Source: Archangium gephyra
GTDB taxonomy: Bacteria > Myxococcota > Myxococcia > Myxococcales > Myxococcaceae
Assembly: GCF_001027285.1 (NCBI RefSeq)
Contig: NZ_CP011509.1
Location: 4,038,501 to 4,102,500, forward strand
Length of the DNA: 64,000 nt
Direction: 5' to 3'
The notes under the pieces were generated by a model that searched no databases, had not been told where the DNA came from, and saw only the letters and a program-made list of their open reading frames with translations. Position numbers and translations under genes: made by a program. Each line of letters opens with the position of its first letter. The first letter of the stretch is position 1. Positions 24,100 through 33,388 of the stretch are shown in pieces.

Positions 24100-25305
24100 A
24101 TGACCCCCTCGAGAAACACCCAGACTCTCGCGCCGCGTGGTCTCACGCTGCTCGAGCTGATGGTGGGAACGGTGACGACCACCATCATCCTCGCCGCGGT
24201 GGCCGTGTCCTTCGCGGGCATCCAGGGCTCCTACCAGACGGAGTCGCGCATCAAGGTGTCGGTGGAGGGGGTGCGCACGGCGACGCAGTTCGTCGAGCAG
24301 CGGCTGCGCCTGGCCGGCTACGGCGTGGATCCGCGCTTCGCGTTCGACTTCAGCGCCGTGGGGCTTCCCGGGGAGACCAAGTCCAACCACACCCTCGTGT
24401 TCGCCAGCGGCGCGCCCAAGTCCGTGACCGACGACCTGGCCTTCCGCTACCGGGACGCGGCGTACCTGCGCCGGGGGCGCTTCCTGGGGGCGGCCGGCCT
24501 CCAGCTGGAGCCGGGCTTCTCCTTCGGGGTGGACCTGGCCAAGGGCCAGCGCCTGCTCGTCTCGTGCAACAACGGCAAGAAGTACCTGGTGCTGAAGGTC
24601 AACGCGGGGGGAGTGGCCAAGAACCTCGGTGCCTCCGCCAACTTCACGGTGGACACGAAGCTGTCCTCCACCACCCAGGACGACACGTGCCTGTCCAAGA
24701 CGGGCGAGCTGGACGCTCCGTACGTCCTGCTGCTGCACGAGGTGCGCCTGCGCATCATGGACCTGGGGGGCCGCCCGTTCCTCATGGCCTTCCAGGGCCT
24801 GGATGAGCTGAACATGGACACCGCCGTCCCGCTGGCCGCGGACGTGGAGTCCTTCCAGGTGGCCTACATCATGAACCGGCCGCCGCTGGACGGGGACAAC
24901 GCGGGCCTGCCGCCGGTGGACATCGCCTCCGACGAGCCCAACTGGATCCTCGGGGACCTGAACAGCGCGGACAAGGATCGCCACCCGCCGCAGAGGGATC
25001 CGCTCAAGCCGGAGCCCAAGTACGGCGACCCCTACGATGCGGCCATCCGCTACTCGAACCATCCGGCCAACATCCGCGCGGTGCGCGTGGCCATCTCGGT
25101 GCGCTCGGCGACCCCCGAGCCCAACGGGCGCCGTGGCTTCGGGCGGGAGGACCTGGAGGATTCCGGGGAGCTCTCCGCGCCGGATGGCTATTACCGGACC
25201 AACATGACCACGACCGTGCGCGTGCCGAACCTGATGTCGCGCTCTGGTTTCAACCCGCCGGTGGGGGCTCTCCACCCCTCCGGCTCCAATGTGTGGGGAG
25301 GCTGA
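24100..25305 (+). CDS. PilW-like minor prepilin
   Basis: A 401-residue prepilin with cleavage site PRG/LTLLELMVGTVTTTIILAA and a large C-terminal domain, the size expected of PilW. The motif GVRTATQFVEQRLRLAGYG after the helix is characteristic of PilW. Two Cys (LLVSCNNGK, DDTCLSK) may pair. The ATG lies 8 bp after the PilV-like stop. The protein should form part of the pilus-tip priming complex with its neighbours. Confidence 0.85.
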   Translation: MTPSRNTQTLAPRGLTLLELMVGTVTTTIILAAVAVSFAGIQGSYQTESRIKVSVEGVRTATQFVEQRLRLAGYGVDPRFAFDFSAVGLPGETKSNHTLVFASGAPKSVTDDLAFRYRDAAYLRRGRFLGAAGLQLEPGFSFGVDLAKGQRLLVSCNNGKKYLVLKVNAGGVAKNLGASANFTVDTKLSSTTQDDTCLSKTGELDAPYVLLLHEVRLRIMDLGGRPFLMAFQGLDELNMDTAVPLAADVESFQVAYIMNRPPLDGDNAGLPPVDIASDEPNWILGDLNSADKDRHPPQRDPLKPEPKYGDPYDAAIRYSNHPANIRAVRVAISVRSATPEPNGRRGFGREDLEDSGELSAPDGYYRTNMTTTVRVPNLMSRSGFNPPVGALHPSGSNVWGG

Positions 25306-25310
25306 CCATC

Positions 25311-25805
25311 ATGCACCTCAGGACGAGGGCCCCCCGCGGCAACGCCCTGATGTTGACCCTCATCGCCATCTCAGTGCTGATGGTTCTGGTGGGGGGCGCC
25401 ATCCAGTTCACCAACTACAACCGCGAGGCCACGGCCGAGAAGCTGCGCGGTGACAAGGTGAGCGCCTGCGCGGACGCCGCGCGCCGCCACCTGCTCTCCC
25501 GCTTGAAGCTGTTCCGGGCCACCAGCGAGCTGCAGATCCTCGACACCAAGCTCATCGATGATCCGGATCCCAGCGCGCGCTCGCAGATGATGACGGGCCA
25601 CTATGGCTCGCCAGCCGAGAGCACGGTGGTGGCCGTCAACGCGGTGGCCATGGGCGAGGCGACGAAGCAGGCCCGTGACATCGCCAACACCGTGACCGAC
25701 TCTGGCGGCACCCTGGGCGGCAAGTACTACCGCGTGGTGGTCAAGTGCCACGAGAGCGCGGGCCGCGAGTCCGAAGTCGAATTCCTCTTCCGTTACGGAC
25801 TGTGA
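25311..25805 (+). CDS. PilX-like pilus assembly protein
   Basis: A 164-residue protein with an N-terminal membrane helix (GNALMLTLIAISVLMVLVGG), opening RTRAPRG like a PilX leader but without Glu at position 5, as is common in PilX N-terminal-domain proteins. The mature part keeps the Asn/Tyr-rich post-helix segment FTNYNREATAEK. The ATG at 25311 has GGGGAGG just upstream and lies 5 bp after the PilW-like stop. It is the last small component before pilY1. Confidence 0.78.
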   Translation: MHLRTRAPRGNALMLTLIAISVLMVLVGGAIQFTNYNREATAEKLRGDKVSACADAARRHLLSRLKLFRATSELQILDTKLIDDPDPSARSQMMTGHYGSPAESTVVAVNAVAMGEATKQARDIANTVTDSGGTLGGKYYRVVVKCHESAGRESEVEFLFRYGL

Positions 25806-25816
25806 GGAAAGGCGCC

Positions 25817-28800
25817 ATGTTCCGCAAGTTGACGCTCAGCCTCGTTGCCATCCTGGTGGTGCTGCTCCGGGCGGACACCGCGTCCGCCATCGATCAGGCG
25901 GCCTGCTGTCTGCCCACCACGTCCCGTCTGGATGCGCTGATGAACCCGCCCAAGGGCAGCGACGAGAAGTTCTTCTCGCGCCCGGGTGGGCCTCCCAACA
26001 TCCTCTTCGTCATCGACACCTCCAGCTCGATGCACTCGTGGCCCAAGTCCTGGCCAGGCACCAAGGGCTGCTCGGACTCCTTCCTCAACGGGTTGGGGTA
26101 CACCAACGCCGAGGAGTACCCCCGGCTGTGGACGAGCCTCAGCAGCCAGTCCGACAACTGGTTCGCCAACACCAAGTACTACGAGGCTCCGTCCAACGGG
26201 TACGGCGTCACCTTCGGCAACGCCCCGCAGAACACCAACACCTGGACGGACGTGACCAACGCGTGCTCGTCCATCACGGGCATCAGCGGCGCGGACCAGA
26301 CCACCTGCCGCAGCTGCCTGGATACCCGGGGCTACTACATCCACAACAGCAGCACCCGGCGGGTGAAGGGCAACTTCCTCAACTTCTACGCGCCGCGTGA
26401 CTCGGGTGCCGTGAAGGTGCTGGCGGACGTCATCAAGGATCTGCGCGAGGTGCGCTTCGGCGTGATGGGCTTCCAGACCCGCGCCGCCAGGACGTGCTGG
26501 GGCCTCAAGGAAGGCACCAGCAACCAGTGCCTCTGCATCCAGCAGCCCATGGGCCCCACCTGCGCCAAGTCCTATCCGCTGGACAGCAGCTCGGTGGAGA
26601 ACAACCGCAACTCGGTCCTCAACGACCTGACCAACGTCAACACCAACAACAGCAACGGCCTGGGCTGGGACGGCTGCAATACCCCGCTCGCCGATGCGCT
26701 CTACGCGGCTGGCTTCTACTTCCAGTCCAAGGGCTCTCCCACGCCCTACACCGAGTACCTGGGCGCCAGCCACCCGACGAGCAACAACTACTCCGCGGCG
26801 GACGGGGTGTGCTTCGAGTGCGGCTTCAACGCCGTCATCATGCTGACGGATGGCGAGCCCTCCGCCGAGGGCAAGGTGGTCAAGATGCCGGCCGCCATCG
26901 CCAATGACACGACGACGACCTGCGACGGCTGCTCCACCAGCAACCTGCACAAGGTGGCGCGGATGCTGTGGGACAAGGACCTGCGCTTCGACATGGGTGG
27001 CCAGCAGCGCGTGGCCACCTACACCATCGGCTTCTCCGAGGACGTGGAGGACAGCAAGCTGCTGCAGGAGACGGCGCGGTGGGGCGGCGGCAAGTTCTTC
27101 CCGGCCCGCAGCACCAGTGAGCTCAAGCGCGTCATGCTCGCCATTCTCGACGACATCAACACGCGCAACACCGCCTTCTCCTCCGCGGCCGTCAACACCC
27201 TGCAGACGCAGAGCGTGTCGGCCACGGCCATCATCCCGCGCATGATGCCCAGCAAGAACGGCAACTGGGCGGGCAAGCTCTACCGCTTCGAGCAGTTCAA
27301 CGAGTTCGTCGAGGACCTGGACAAGAACGGTGACGGAGATCGCGCCGACGTCCTGCTCGTGGACAAGGCGGGGGCGCTCGTCGCCGAGGACTCCTCGATC
27401 GAGTACCGCAAGGTGGTGTCCCCCACCGGCGGCCCTGGCGGCACGCCCTCCTTCGGCGCCAAGGCCGATGAGTTTTGGGAGGCGAACGCCAAGCTGCAGG
27501 AGCTCGGCCACAAGAACCGCAAGATCTGGACGGTGACGGACAACAACGCCGGCGGCTCGAAGGACGGGTTGATGACGGAGAAGGACCAGGTGGTCGAGTT
27601 CAAGCTCGCCAACATGGCCCAGCTGCGCCAGTACCTGGCCGTGAGCGGCGCGCCCCTGTGCCCCACCGGCCTGCTCACCACCTACAAGCCGGGTCTCATC
27701 CTCGAGAAGATGAAGATGACGACCTCGTTGGATCTCGTGACGGCCGTGACGATGATGACGGCCCAGGGTCTGGTGGGGATTCCGGCCAACCCGACGACGC
27801 AGGACGCGTATGACTTGCTGTGCGCGGCGCTCGTCATGCAGTACGTGCGCGGGCAGGATCTCTTCGACGAGGACGCCGACGGCCTGCGGGACGACACGCG
27901 GCAGTCCGTGCTGGGCGACATCTTCCACTCCTCGCCGGTGGTGGTGGATCCGCCGGTGGACAAGTTCCTGTGTGACATCGGTATCAGCAACCAGTGCGTG
28001 AGCACGCTCTTCGCCACCGAGCAGCGCACGGGCGTGAAGTCCACGGAGCTGGACAAGTACACGCAGCCCACCGCCTGCAATATCTCCGCGCCGGTGCAGA
28101 AGGACGCCTACGACGCCTGGCACTTCGTCAACCGCAAGCGCGAGCGCCTCATCCTGGTGGGCGCCAATGACGGCATGCTGCACGCCTTCAGCGACGGCCA
28201 GGGCCAGGAGGACACCAACTGCGAGGTGACGTACCCCAGCAACGCGACGGGCGGAGGCCTGGAGAAGTGGGCCTTCATCCCGGCGGATCTGCTGTCGCGG
28301 CTGCAGGACATGCTGCAGGGCCACGCCTACTACGTGGACGGCGACATCATGGTCCGCGACATCTGGGCGGACGACAACAACGACGGCAAGAAGCAGATGG
28401 CCGAGTACCACACGGTGGCCGTGGTGGCTGAGGGCCGCGGTGGCACGCACTACTTCGCGCTGGAGATCCAGTGGGATGGGTCCGCCACGCTGGCCACCAG
28501 CGCCAAGACGGCGCCGAGCTTCCGCTGGATGTTCCCGCAGCCGTGCACGGACGAGGCGCTGCGCTTCGGCAAGACGCTGATGAGCCTGAGCCCCAAGCCG
28601 CCGCCCATCGGCCCGGTGCTGCTGCAGTCCGAGACGGGCCTGTCGCGCCACGAGGACAAGAAGCTGCTGAGCTCCGAGCGCTGGGTGGCGATGCTGTCGG
28701 GTGGCTGGTCTCCCGCCAACGAGAAGGGGCGCGGCATCTACATGGTGGACGTGTGGAATGGCACCGTGCCGGATCGCCGCGACAACCTGCTGTGGAAGTG

Positions 28801-30340
28801 GGAGTACTCGGAGGACTTCAAGGACAAGTCGGATCCGCGCAAGTACCTGACGTATGGCTTCGCGGCGCCGGTGGCCCTGGCGGACTACGGCTCCAACACG
28901 AAGGTGCGCTTCGACGGCTTCTTCGACACCGCGGTGGTGGGAGACCTGGGCGGGCAGCTGTGGACGCTGCGCTTCCACGAGCCGGGAGTGCGCGATGCCT
29001 CCACGAAGCTCATCTCCAACTGGAGCGGCGCGCGCTCCTTCACCATGGACAGCAAGGGTGTGAACGGAGGCTCCGAGCTGAGCGTCCGCAGCCGCTCGCC
29101 CTTCTACTACCTGACGTCGTTGGCGATGCAGCCGGAGAACCGCGCCCTGCGTGCCTTCGTGGGCTCGGGCAACCGCTACCAGCTGCTCGACAATGGCGCC
29201 GGCACCTGCCGCTTCGACAACCCGCAGGCGTGCGCCAAGCTGGGGTGCGGCGATACGCTGTCCACCTACAAGGTGCTGCAGAGCGATGGGGACTACCAGC
29301 GGCTGAGCAACCAGTGGGCGGACCGCGCCTACAAGGCGGCCCAGTACAGGGCCTTCGGCTCCGAGTCGACGAGCACCACCAACTTCTGCGGCACGGCGGG
29401 TGACACGGACTTCATCACGGCCGAGTACGAGTACCGCTACGCCAACTCCTGCCCCGCGCCTTCGGGTGGCAGCAAGGTCAACTACGAGTTCGCCCGCACC
29501 AAGGCGCTGTGCGGCCAGGACTCGGCGGGTACGTTCGATTGCCGGGTGAGCGTGCCGGGTAACACGCTGAACATGAACGACCTGGACCTGAGCGCGTCCG
29601 CCACCCCGAGCTCGCTCGGCAAGAACCGCTTCTACGGCGTCTGGGCCTATGGCGGCATCCCGGCGCGCATGTTCGACGAGAACTCCGCGAGCACCTCGAA
29701 GAACAAGGCCTGGGACTACGACCAGCGGCAGTTGACCGACACGGGCGGCTCCACCACCACGGGTGACCTGGTGGACGTGACGAACGTGGAGTGCGACGCC
29801 ACGGGCAACTGCAAGTGCGCGACGGGCAAGACGTGCTCGTCGAAGGTGCTGGCGAGCGCGGACAGCTACGGCTGGTTCTACGAGTACGAGGGGCTGCCCC
29901 ACAAGACGGCCAGCGGTGCGGCGGTGCTCTCCAGCTGCACCCTGTGGAACTCCATGTACCCCGGCCCGGCCTCCTCGGGAGCGTGTGCCGGTTCGAACTC
30001 CAACCTGGCCCGGCTGTTCCAGGCGGACTTCGTCACGGGTGCGCCCAACTGCGCGGCGGGCTTCGTCAACGGCACCGCCTACGCGCGCTACCAGAACCGC
30101 TCCGTGCTGTCGCCTCCTCCGGAGCCGGCCATGAGCATCCAGATCTCGAAGACGGGCCAGGTGGTCTATGGCGTCAACTTCTTCGAGCCTGGCAAGGCGC
30201 AGGCCACGGGTGTGCAGGTCTCGGGTGACCGGGACGTGCTGCAGTACATCTACGAGCTGCCCGTGTCGCAGTCGCTGCACAGCTGCCGGCACGACGGCGA
30301 GGCGGGTGGTCAGGGCTCGTGCCTCCCCTCGGGGCTGTAG
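25817..30340 (+). CDS. pilY1: PilY1-type pilus tip adhesin/biogenesis factor
   Basis: A 1507-residue secreted protein. The signal peptide is MFRKLTLSLVAILVVLLRA and cleavage is near TASA. A von Willebrand A-like domain has the MIDAS motif DTSSSM (about residue 70) and later IMLTDGEPS. The C-terminal half is the PilC/PilY1 beta-propeller (DIFHSSPVVV, ILVGANDGMLHAF, GDLGGQLWTLRF). Asp-rich calcium-loop-like segments are DLDKNGDGDRAD and DEDADGLRDD, plus DDNNDGKKQ. More than 20 Cys suggest many disulfides. It starts 11 bp after the PilX-like gene. In other bacteria PilY1 with minor pilins caps the pilus, controls retraction and binds surfaces. A terminator hairpin follows. Confidence 0.92.
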   Translation: MFRKLTLSLVAILVVLLRADTASAIDQAACCLPTTSRLDALMNPPKGSDEKFFSRPGGPPNILFVIDTSSSMHSWPKSWPGTKGCSDSFLNGLGYTNAEEYPRLWTSLSSQSDNWFANTKYYEAPSNGYGVTFGNAPQNTNTWTDVTNACSSITGISGADQTTCRSCLDTRGYYIHNSSTRRVKGNFLNFYAPRDSGAVKVLADVIKDLREVRFGVMGFQTRAARTCWGLKEGTSNQCLCIQQPMGPTCAKSYPLDSSSVENNRNSVLNDLTNVNTNNSNGLGWDGCNTPLADALYAAGFYFQSKGSPTPYTEYLGASHPTSNNYSAADGVCFECGFNAVIMLTDGEPSAEGKVVKMPAAIANDTTTTCDGCSTSNLHKVARMLWDKDLRFDMGGQQRVATYTIGFSEDVEDSKLLQETARWGGGKFFPARSTSELKRVMLAILDDINTRNTAFSSAAVNTLQTQSVSATAIIPRMMPSKNGNWAGKLYRFEQFNEFVEDLDKNGDGDRADVLLVDKAGALVAEDSSIEYRKVVSPTGGPGGTPSFGAKADEFWEANAKLQELGHKNRKIWTVTDNNAGGSKDGLMTEKDQVVEFKLANMAQLRQYLAVSGAPLCPTGLLTTYKPGLILEKMKMTTSLDLVTAVTMMTAQGLVGIPANPTTQDAYDLLCAALVMQYVRGQDLFDEDADGLRDDTRQSVLGDIFHSSPVVVDPPVDKFLCDIGISNQCVSTLFATEQRTGVKSTELDKYTQPTACNISAPVQKDAYDAWHFVNRKRERLILVGANDGMLHAFSDGQGQEDTNCEVTYPSNATGGGLEKWAFIPADLLSRLQDMLQGHAYYVDGDIMVRDIWADDNNDGKKQMAEYHTVAVVAEGRGGTHYFALEIQWDGSATLATSAKTAPSFRWMFPQPCTDEALRFGKTLMSLSPKPPPIGPVLLQSETGLSRHEDKKLLSSERWVAMLSGGWSPANEKGRGIYMVDVWNGTVPDRRDNLLWKWEYSEDFKDKSDPRKYLTYGFAAPVALADYGSNTKVRFDGFFDTAVVGDLGGQLWTLRFHEPGVRDASTKLISNWSGARSFTMDSKGVNGGSELSVRSRSPFYYLTSLAMQPENRALRAFVGSGNRYQLLDNGAGTCRFDNPQACAKLGCGDTLSTYKVLQSDGDYQRLSNQWADRAYKAAQYRAFGSESTSTTNFCGTAGDTDFITAEYEYRYANSCPAPSGGSKVNYEFARTKALCGQDSAGTFDCRVSVPGNTLNMNDLDLSASATPSSLGKNRFYGVWAYGGIPARMFDENSASTSKNKAWDYDQRQLTDTGGSTTTGDLVDVTNVECDATGNCKCATGKTCSSKVLASADSYGWFYEYEGLPHKTASGAAVLSSCTLWNSMYPGPASSGACAGSNSNLARLFQADFVTGAPNCAAGFVNGTAYARYQNRSVLSPPPEPAMSIQISKTGQVVYGVNFFEPGKAQATGVQVSGDRDVLQYIYELPVSQSLHSCRHDGEAGGQGSCLPSGL

Positions 30341-30360
30341 GCCAGGGCTGAGTGTCACAC

Positions 30361-30398
30361 CGGGGCCCGTCCTCGCCGCATGGCGATGGCGGGCCCCG
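30361..30398 (+). terminator. Terminator hairpin after pilY1
   Basis: CGGGGCCCG (30361-30369) pairs with CGGGCCCCG (30390-30398), a perfect 9-bp stem. An inner TCGCC/GGCGA stem stacks within the loop. CCGCTTTC follows. It lies 20 bp beyond the pilY1 stop. Confidence 0.65.
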
Positions 30399-30479
30399 CC
30401 GCTTTCAGGGGAGGAGCCGGGCGGGCGGGCAGTTGGCAACTTCCCGTGCCGCGGGCGATGCCGTAGCCTTCGGGCCCCC

Positions 30480-31679
30480 ATGTCCCGGCGCGGTCCGTTC
30501 GCCCTCTGCCTCCTCTTCCTCGGTTCCTGCCAGTGGACGTCTCCCACGTCCGCTCCGGCCGTTGCCGACGCGGGCACCGCGCCAGTTGCCTTGGCGCCAG
30601 TGCCCGTGCCCGCGGCCTCCCCCGTGCCCGAGCCGCTTCCTCCGTGCCGGGCGCGGGGCTCCAGCCCCCTGAGCGCGGCGCTGGACTACCTCGACAACGG
30701 CAAGTACCCGGAGGCCCTCTCCTGCGCGGCCCAGGCCTCGGCCCTGGAGCCGGACTCGGCCGCCGCCCACTCGGCGCGGGGCGAGGCGCTGGCCGCCCTC
30801 CAACGCACGGCCGAGGCGCAGGTGGCCTATGCCCGGGCGCTGGCGATTGATCCGAACCAGCCGGACGCGCTGCTCGGCGCGGCGCACCTCTACGCCGTGC
30901 AGCTGCCCTCCAGCCGCGAGTACGACGAGCTGGGGGCCCTCTATGCCGAGAGCGGGCTCTCCCAGGCCGACATGGCGCCGGAGCTGCTGCCGCGCTTCGC
31001 GCTGGTGGCCGCCATGGCGCTCAACGACCTGGGGCAGGCCGCCGAGGCACTCCAGCGCGCCAAGCTCGTCCTGGCGCGCGAGCCGGACAACCACGAGGCC
31101 GCGTACGAGAAGGCCCTGGCCCTCTTCGAGCTGTGCCGCTTCGCCGAGGCCCGGGCCGCCTTCAGCACCCTGCAGAAGGATCCGCAGCGCGGGGCGCATG
31201 CGCACTACCACCTCGGGCTGCTACTGGAGCGCGAGGGCAAGTGGAAGGAGGCGAAGGCGCACTTCGACGAGGCGCGGATCCTCTCGCCCGAGGACTTCCC
31301 CGCGCCCCCCACGCCCACCGAGGCCGAGTTCCGCGAGGAGGTGGCCCGCGCGGTGGCGGCCCTCCCCGAGGACATGCGCAAGGACCTGACCGGGGTGCCG
31401 GTGCGCGCCGAGGAGCTGCCCGCGGAGGAGGATCTGCTCTCCGGGGAGCCTCCGCTGTCTCCCGCGATTCTCGGCCTCTTCCGGGGCCCTCCGTTGACCG
31501 AGCCCTGCGATGGCTCGGAGACGCCCTGCCGCTCGGTGGCCCTCTACCGCCTCAACCTGGCCCGGGCGGTGCGCACCCGCGAGGAGCTGAGGGAGCAGAT
31601 AAAGGTAACGCTGCTCCACGAAGTGGGGCACCTTCGGGGCGAGGACGATCAGGAACTGGCCGCCCGCGGCCTGGAGTGA
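30480..31679 (+). CDS. TPR lipoprotein fused to a C-terminal minimal zincin domain
   Basis: A 399-residue lipoprotein (signal MSRRGPFALCLLFLGSC) with an Ala/Pro-rich linker and TPR units at about residues 60-270 (ALDYLDNGKYPEALSCAAQA, AAHSARGEALAALQRTAEAQ, AHYHLGLLLEREGKWKEAKA). The last 65 residues match the small zincin family PF06262: VALYRLNLARAVRTREELRE, then the zinc motif HEVGHLRGEDDQEL (HExxH with a downstream Asp). Stand-alone PF06262 proteins are normally small and cytoplasmic, so fusion to a TPR lipoprotein is unusual. The ATG at 30480 gives the signal peptide. The next gene starts 8 bp after its stop. Confidence 0.8.
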   Translation: MSRRGPFALCLLFLGSCQWTSPTSAPAVADAGTAPVALAPVPVPAASPVPEPLPPCRARGSSPLSAALDYLDNGKYPEALSCAAQASALEPDSAAAHSARGEALAALQRTAEAQVAYARALAIDPNQPDALLGAAHLYAVQLPSSREYDELGALYAESGLSQADMAPELLPRFALVAAMALNDLGQAAEALQRAKLVLAREPDNHEAAYEKALALFELCRFAEARAAFSTLQKDPQRGAHAHYHLGLLLEREGKWKEAKAHFDEARILSPEDFPAPPTPTEAEFREEVARAVAALPEDMRKDLTGVPVRAEELPAEEDLLSGEPPLSPAILGLFRGPPLTEPCDGSETPCRSVALYRLNLARAVRTREELREQIKVTLLHEVGHLRGEDDQELAARGLE

Positions 31680-31687
31680 CACGAGAC

Positions 31688-32875
31688 ATGGCTCGCCCAA
31701 CCCCCCCCACCGCCCGCGTGAGCCTCAAGGGGGCCAAGGCCCTGCGCAAGGGCAACCCCTGGCTGTACCGCACCGAGCTGTTGGAGCCGCCCCAGACGGA
31801 GGAGCGCGGCGCCGTGGTGTCGGTGGTGGACCCGCAGGGCAACCCCGTGGGCCAGGCCTTCTACGCGCAGCGCTCGCCGCTGGCGCTGCGGCTGCTCACG
31901 CGCAAGAGCCCCGCCGAGGAGAAGGTGGACGAGGCCTTCCTGCGCCACCGCCTGGAGCTGTCGCTCGCGAGGCGCGCGCCGCTGCGCCAGCGGGACGGCG
32001 TGCGCCTGGTGCACGGCGAGGCGGACCTGCTGCCCGGCCTCTTCGTGGACCGCTACGGCGCGGGCCTGTCGCTGCAGACGCTCTCCGAGGGCATGGACGT
32101 GCGCAAGGAGTGGGTGGCGCGCACGCTCGCCGAGCTCACCGGGGCCAGCCACGTGGTGTGCCGGGACGATGCCTCGGGCCGCGACTTCGAGGGCCTGACG
32201 CGCGAGGTGAAGCTGCTGCACGGGCAGGGCGAGGCCCGCTTCAGCTACCACGAGGGGGAGAACCTCTTCGAGGTGGACCTGCTGGGGGACATGAAGACGG
32301 GCGCCTTCCTGGACCAGGTGGACAACCACGTGCGCGCGGGCGAGCTGGCCCGGGGCGAGGGGTTGGACCTGTTCAGCTACCACGGGGGTTTCGCCCTGGC
32401 GCTCAGCCGCACGTGTGACTCGGTGCTGGCGGTGGAGCAGGACGCGAAGGCCTCGGAGCGGGCCCGGGCGAACGCCGCGCGCAACGGGCGCACCAACGTC
32501 ACGGTGGAGAACGCCAACGCCTTCGACGTGCTGCGCCGCTTCTCCGAGTCCGGCCGCCGCTTCGACACGGTGGTGGTGGATCCGCCGGGGCTGGCCAAGC
32601 GGCGCGAGGGCCTGGCCACCGCGCTGCGCGCCTACCACGAGCTCAACCTGCGCGCCCTCAAGTGCCTGCGCCCCGAGGGCCTGCTCGTCACCTGCTCGTG
32701 CTCCGGCAAGCTGACGCGCGAGGCCTTCGAGGAGATGGTGCTCTCGGCCGCCTCGGACGCCAAGCGGCCGGTTCAAATCCTCGAGCGCCGGGGCGCGGGG
32801 TTGGACCACCCGGTGCTCGGCGGCCTGCCGGAGACCGAGTACCTCAAGGCCTTCTTCGTCCGCGTCCTGCTGTAG
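31688..32875 (+). CDS. RlmI-like class I rRNA cytosine-C5 methyltransferase
   Basis: A 395-residue SAM-dependent methyltransferase. The N-terminal PUA domain (VSLKGAKALRKGNPWLYRTE) is followed by a central domain (LLPGLFVDRYG, GAFLDQVDNHV) and a Rossmann fold with LDLFSYHGGFALALS, the acidic motif II (VLAVEQDA), the VVVDPPGLAKRR motif and the SCSGKLTREAF motif with the candidate catalytic Cys. This order is that of RlmI (23S m5C1962) and relatives; the exact base is not provable here. The ATG at 31688 starts 8 bp after the zincin lipoprotein gene and opens the PUA domain as in the family. Confidence 0.88.
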   Translation: MARPTPPTARVSLKGAKALRKGNPWLYRTELLEPPQTEERGAVVSVVDPQGNPVGQAFYAQRSPLALRLLTRKSPAEEKVDEAFLRHRLELSLARRAPLRQRDGVRLVHGEADLLPGLFVDRYGAGLSLQTLSEGMDVRKEWVARTLAELTGASHVVCRDDASGRDFEGLTREVKLLHGQGEARFSYHEGENLFEVDLLGDMKTGAFLDQVDNHVRAGELARGEGLDLFSYHGGFALALSRTCDSVLAVEQDAKASERARANAARNGRTNVTVENANAFDVLRRFSESGRRFDTVVVDPPGLAKRREGLATALRAYHELNLRALKCLRPEGLLVTCSCSGKLTREAFEEMVLSAASDAKRPVQILERRGAGLDHPVLGGLPETEYLKAFFVRVLL

Positions 32876-32881
32876 CGGACT

Positions 32882-33376
32882 TCAGATGCCCATCTCCTCG
32901 CGCAGCCGCTTCACCTGCTTGAAGTACTCGGTGCGGGGGAAGGGGACGTTGAGGATGTGGAAGTCCTTCTTGGACAGGCCCACGCTGCCGAAGCAGTAGT
33001 TGCTGTCGGACATGTTGCGGCACAGCACCAGGTAGGCGCTGCTGGTGCAGTTCTCGCTCTGCACGCAGTAGGCGCAGTTGTGGCACTGCTTGCAGTCCAC
33101 GCAGTGCGAGCAGTTGTTGCACAGCTCGCAGCGGGTGCAGTGGGTGCACTGGTAGCAGCTGTCGCAGTCCTTGCAGAACATGCAGTTGGCGCACCGCTCA
33201 CAGCCCTCGCACGCGTAGGAGCCGGGGTTGCCCGGGTCCGCCGTGTACATCTTCGCGAGCCGCTGGTACTGCTCGAGGAACTCGCGCTTGCCCATGCGCC
33301 CGACTTCCTGGCGCGCCTGGGCCTGCTGCTCGAGCACCTCCGGTACGTTCACCCGCGACCCTTTGTCCTTCACCAC
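32882..33376 (-). CDS. Cys-x-x triplet-repeat protein (solenoid-like, unknown function)
   Basis: A 164-residue protein dominated by an uninterrupted array in which Cys occurs at every third residue from 56 to 104: 17 consecutive Cys-x-x triplets, then one Ser-x-x and a last Cys at 110. Two more Cys are at 119 and 128. The spacers are polar (CEGCERCANCMFCKDC opens the array). The N-terminus is a charged helix, and the C-terminus (FHILNVPFPRTEYFKQVKRL) is ordinary soluble sequence. No signal peptide is seen, so the Cys are probably reduced or metal-bound in the cytoplasm. Myxobacterial homologues are, from memory, sometimes mislabelled CaiB/BaiF; nothing here supports a CoA-transferase. Confidence 0.8.
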   Translation of the reverse strand: MVKDKGSRVNVPEVLEQQAQARQEVGRMGKREFLEQYQRLAKMYTADPGNPGSYACEGCERCANCMFCKDCDSCYQCTHCTRCELCNNCSHCVDCKQCHNCAYCVQSENCTSSAYLVLCRNMSDSNYCFGSVGLSKKDFHILNVPFPRTEYFKQVKRLREEMGI

Positions 33377-33388
33377 GGAAGCTCCTTT

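Noticed and set aside
25793-30577. A very long open frame (1594 codons) on the minus strand opposite pilY1
   Set aside because: It is a mirror of third-position GC bias in pilY1. It is rich in Arg, His, Val and Gln, has no domain and overlaps a clear gene for its whole length. The same holds for the open frames opposite lanT (42-2465), lanM (4349-7507), tig, lon and the prolyl oligopeptidase.
32882-33376. Ferredoxin or CaiB/BaiF CoA-transferase for the Cys-rich protein
   Set aside because: Ferredoxins have CxxCxxCxxxC groups, not a strict three-residue period over 50 residues, and no CoA-transferase motif exists.
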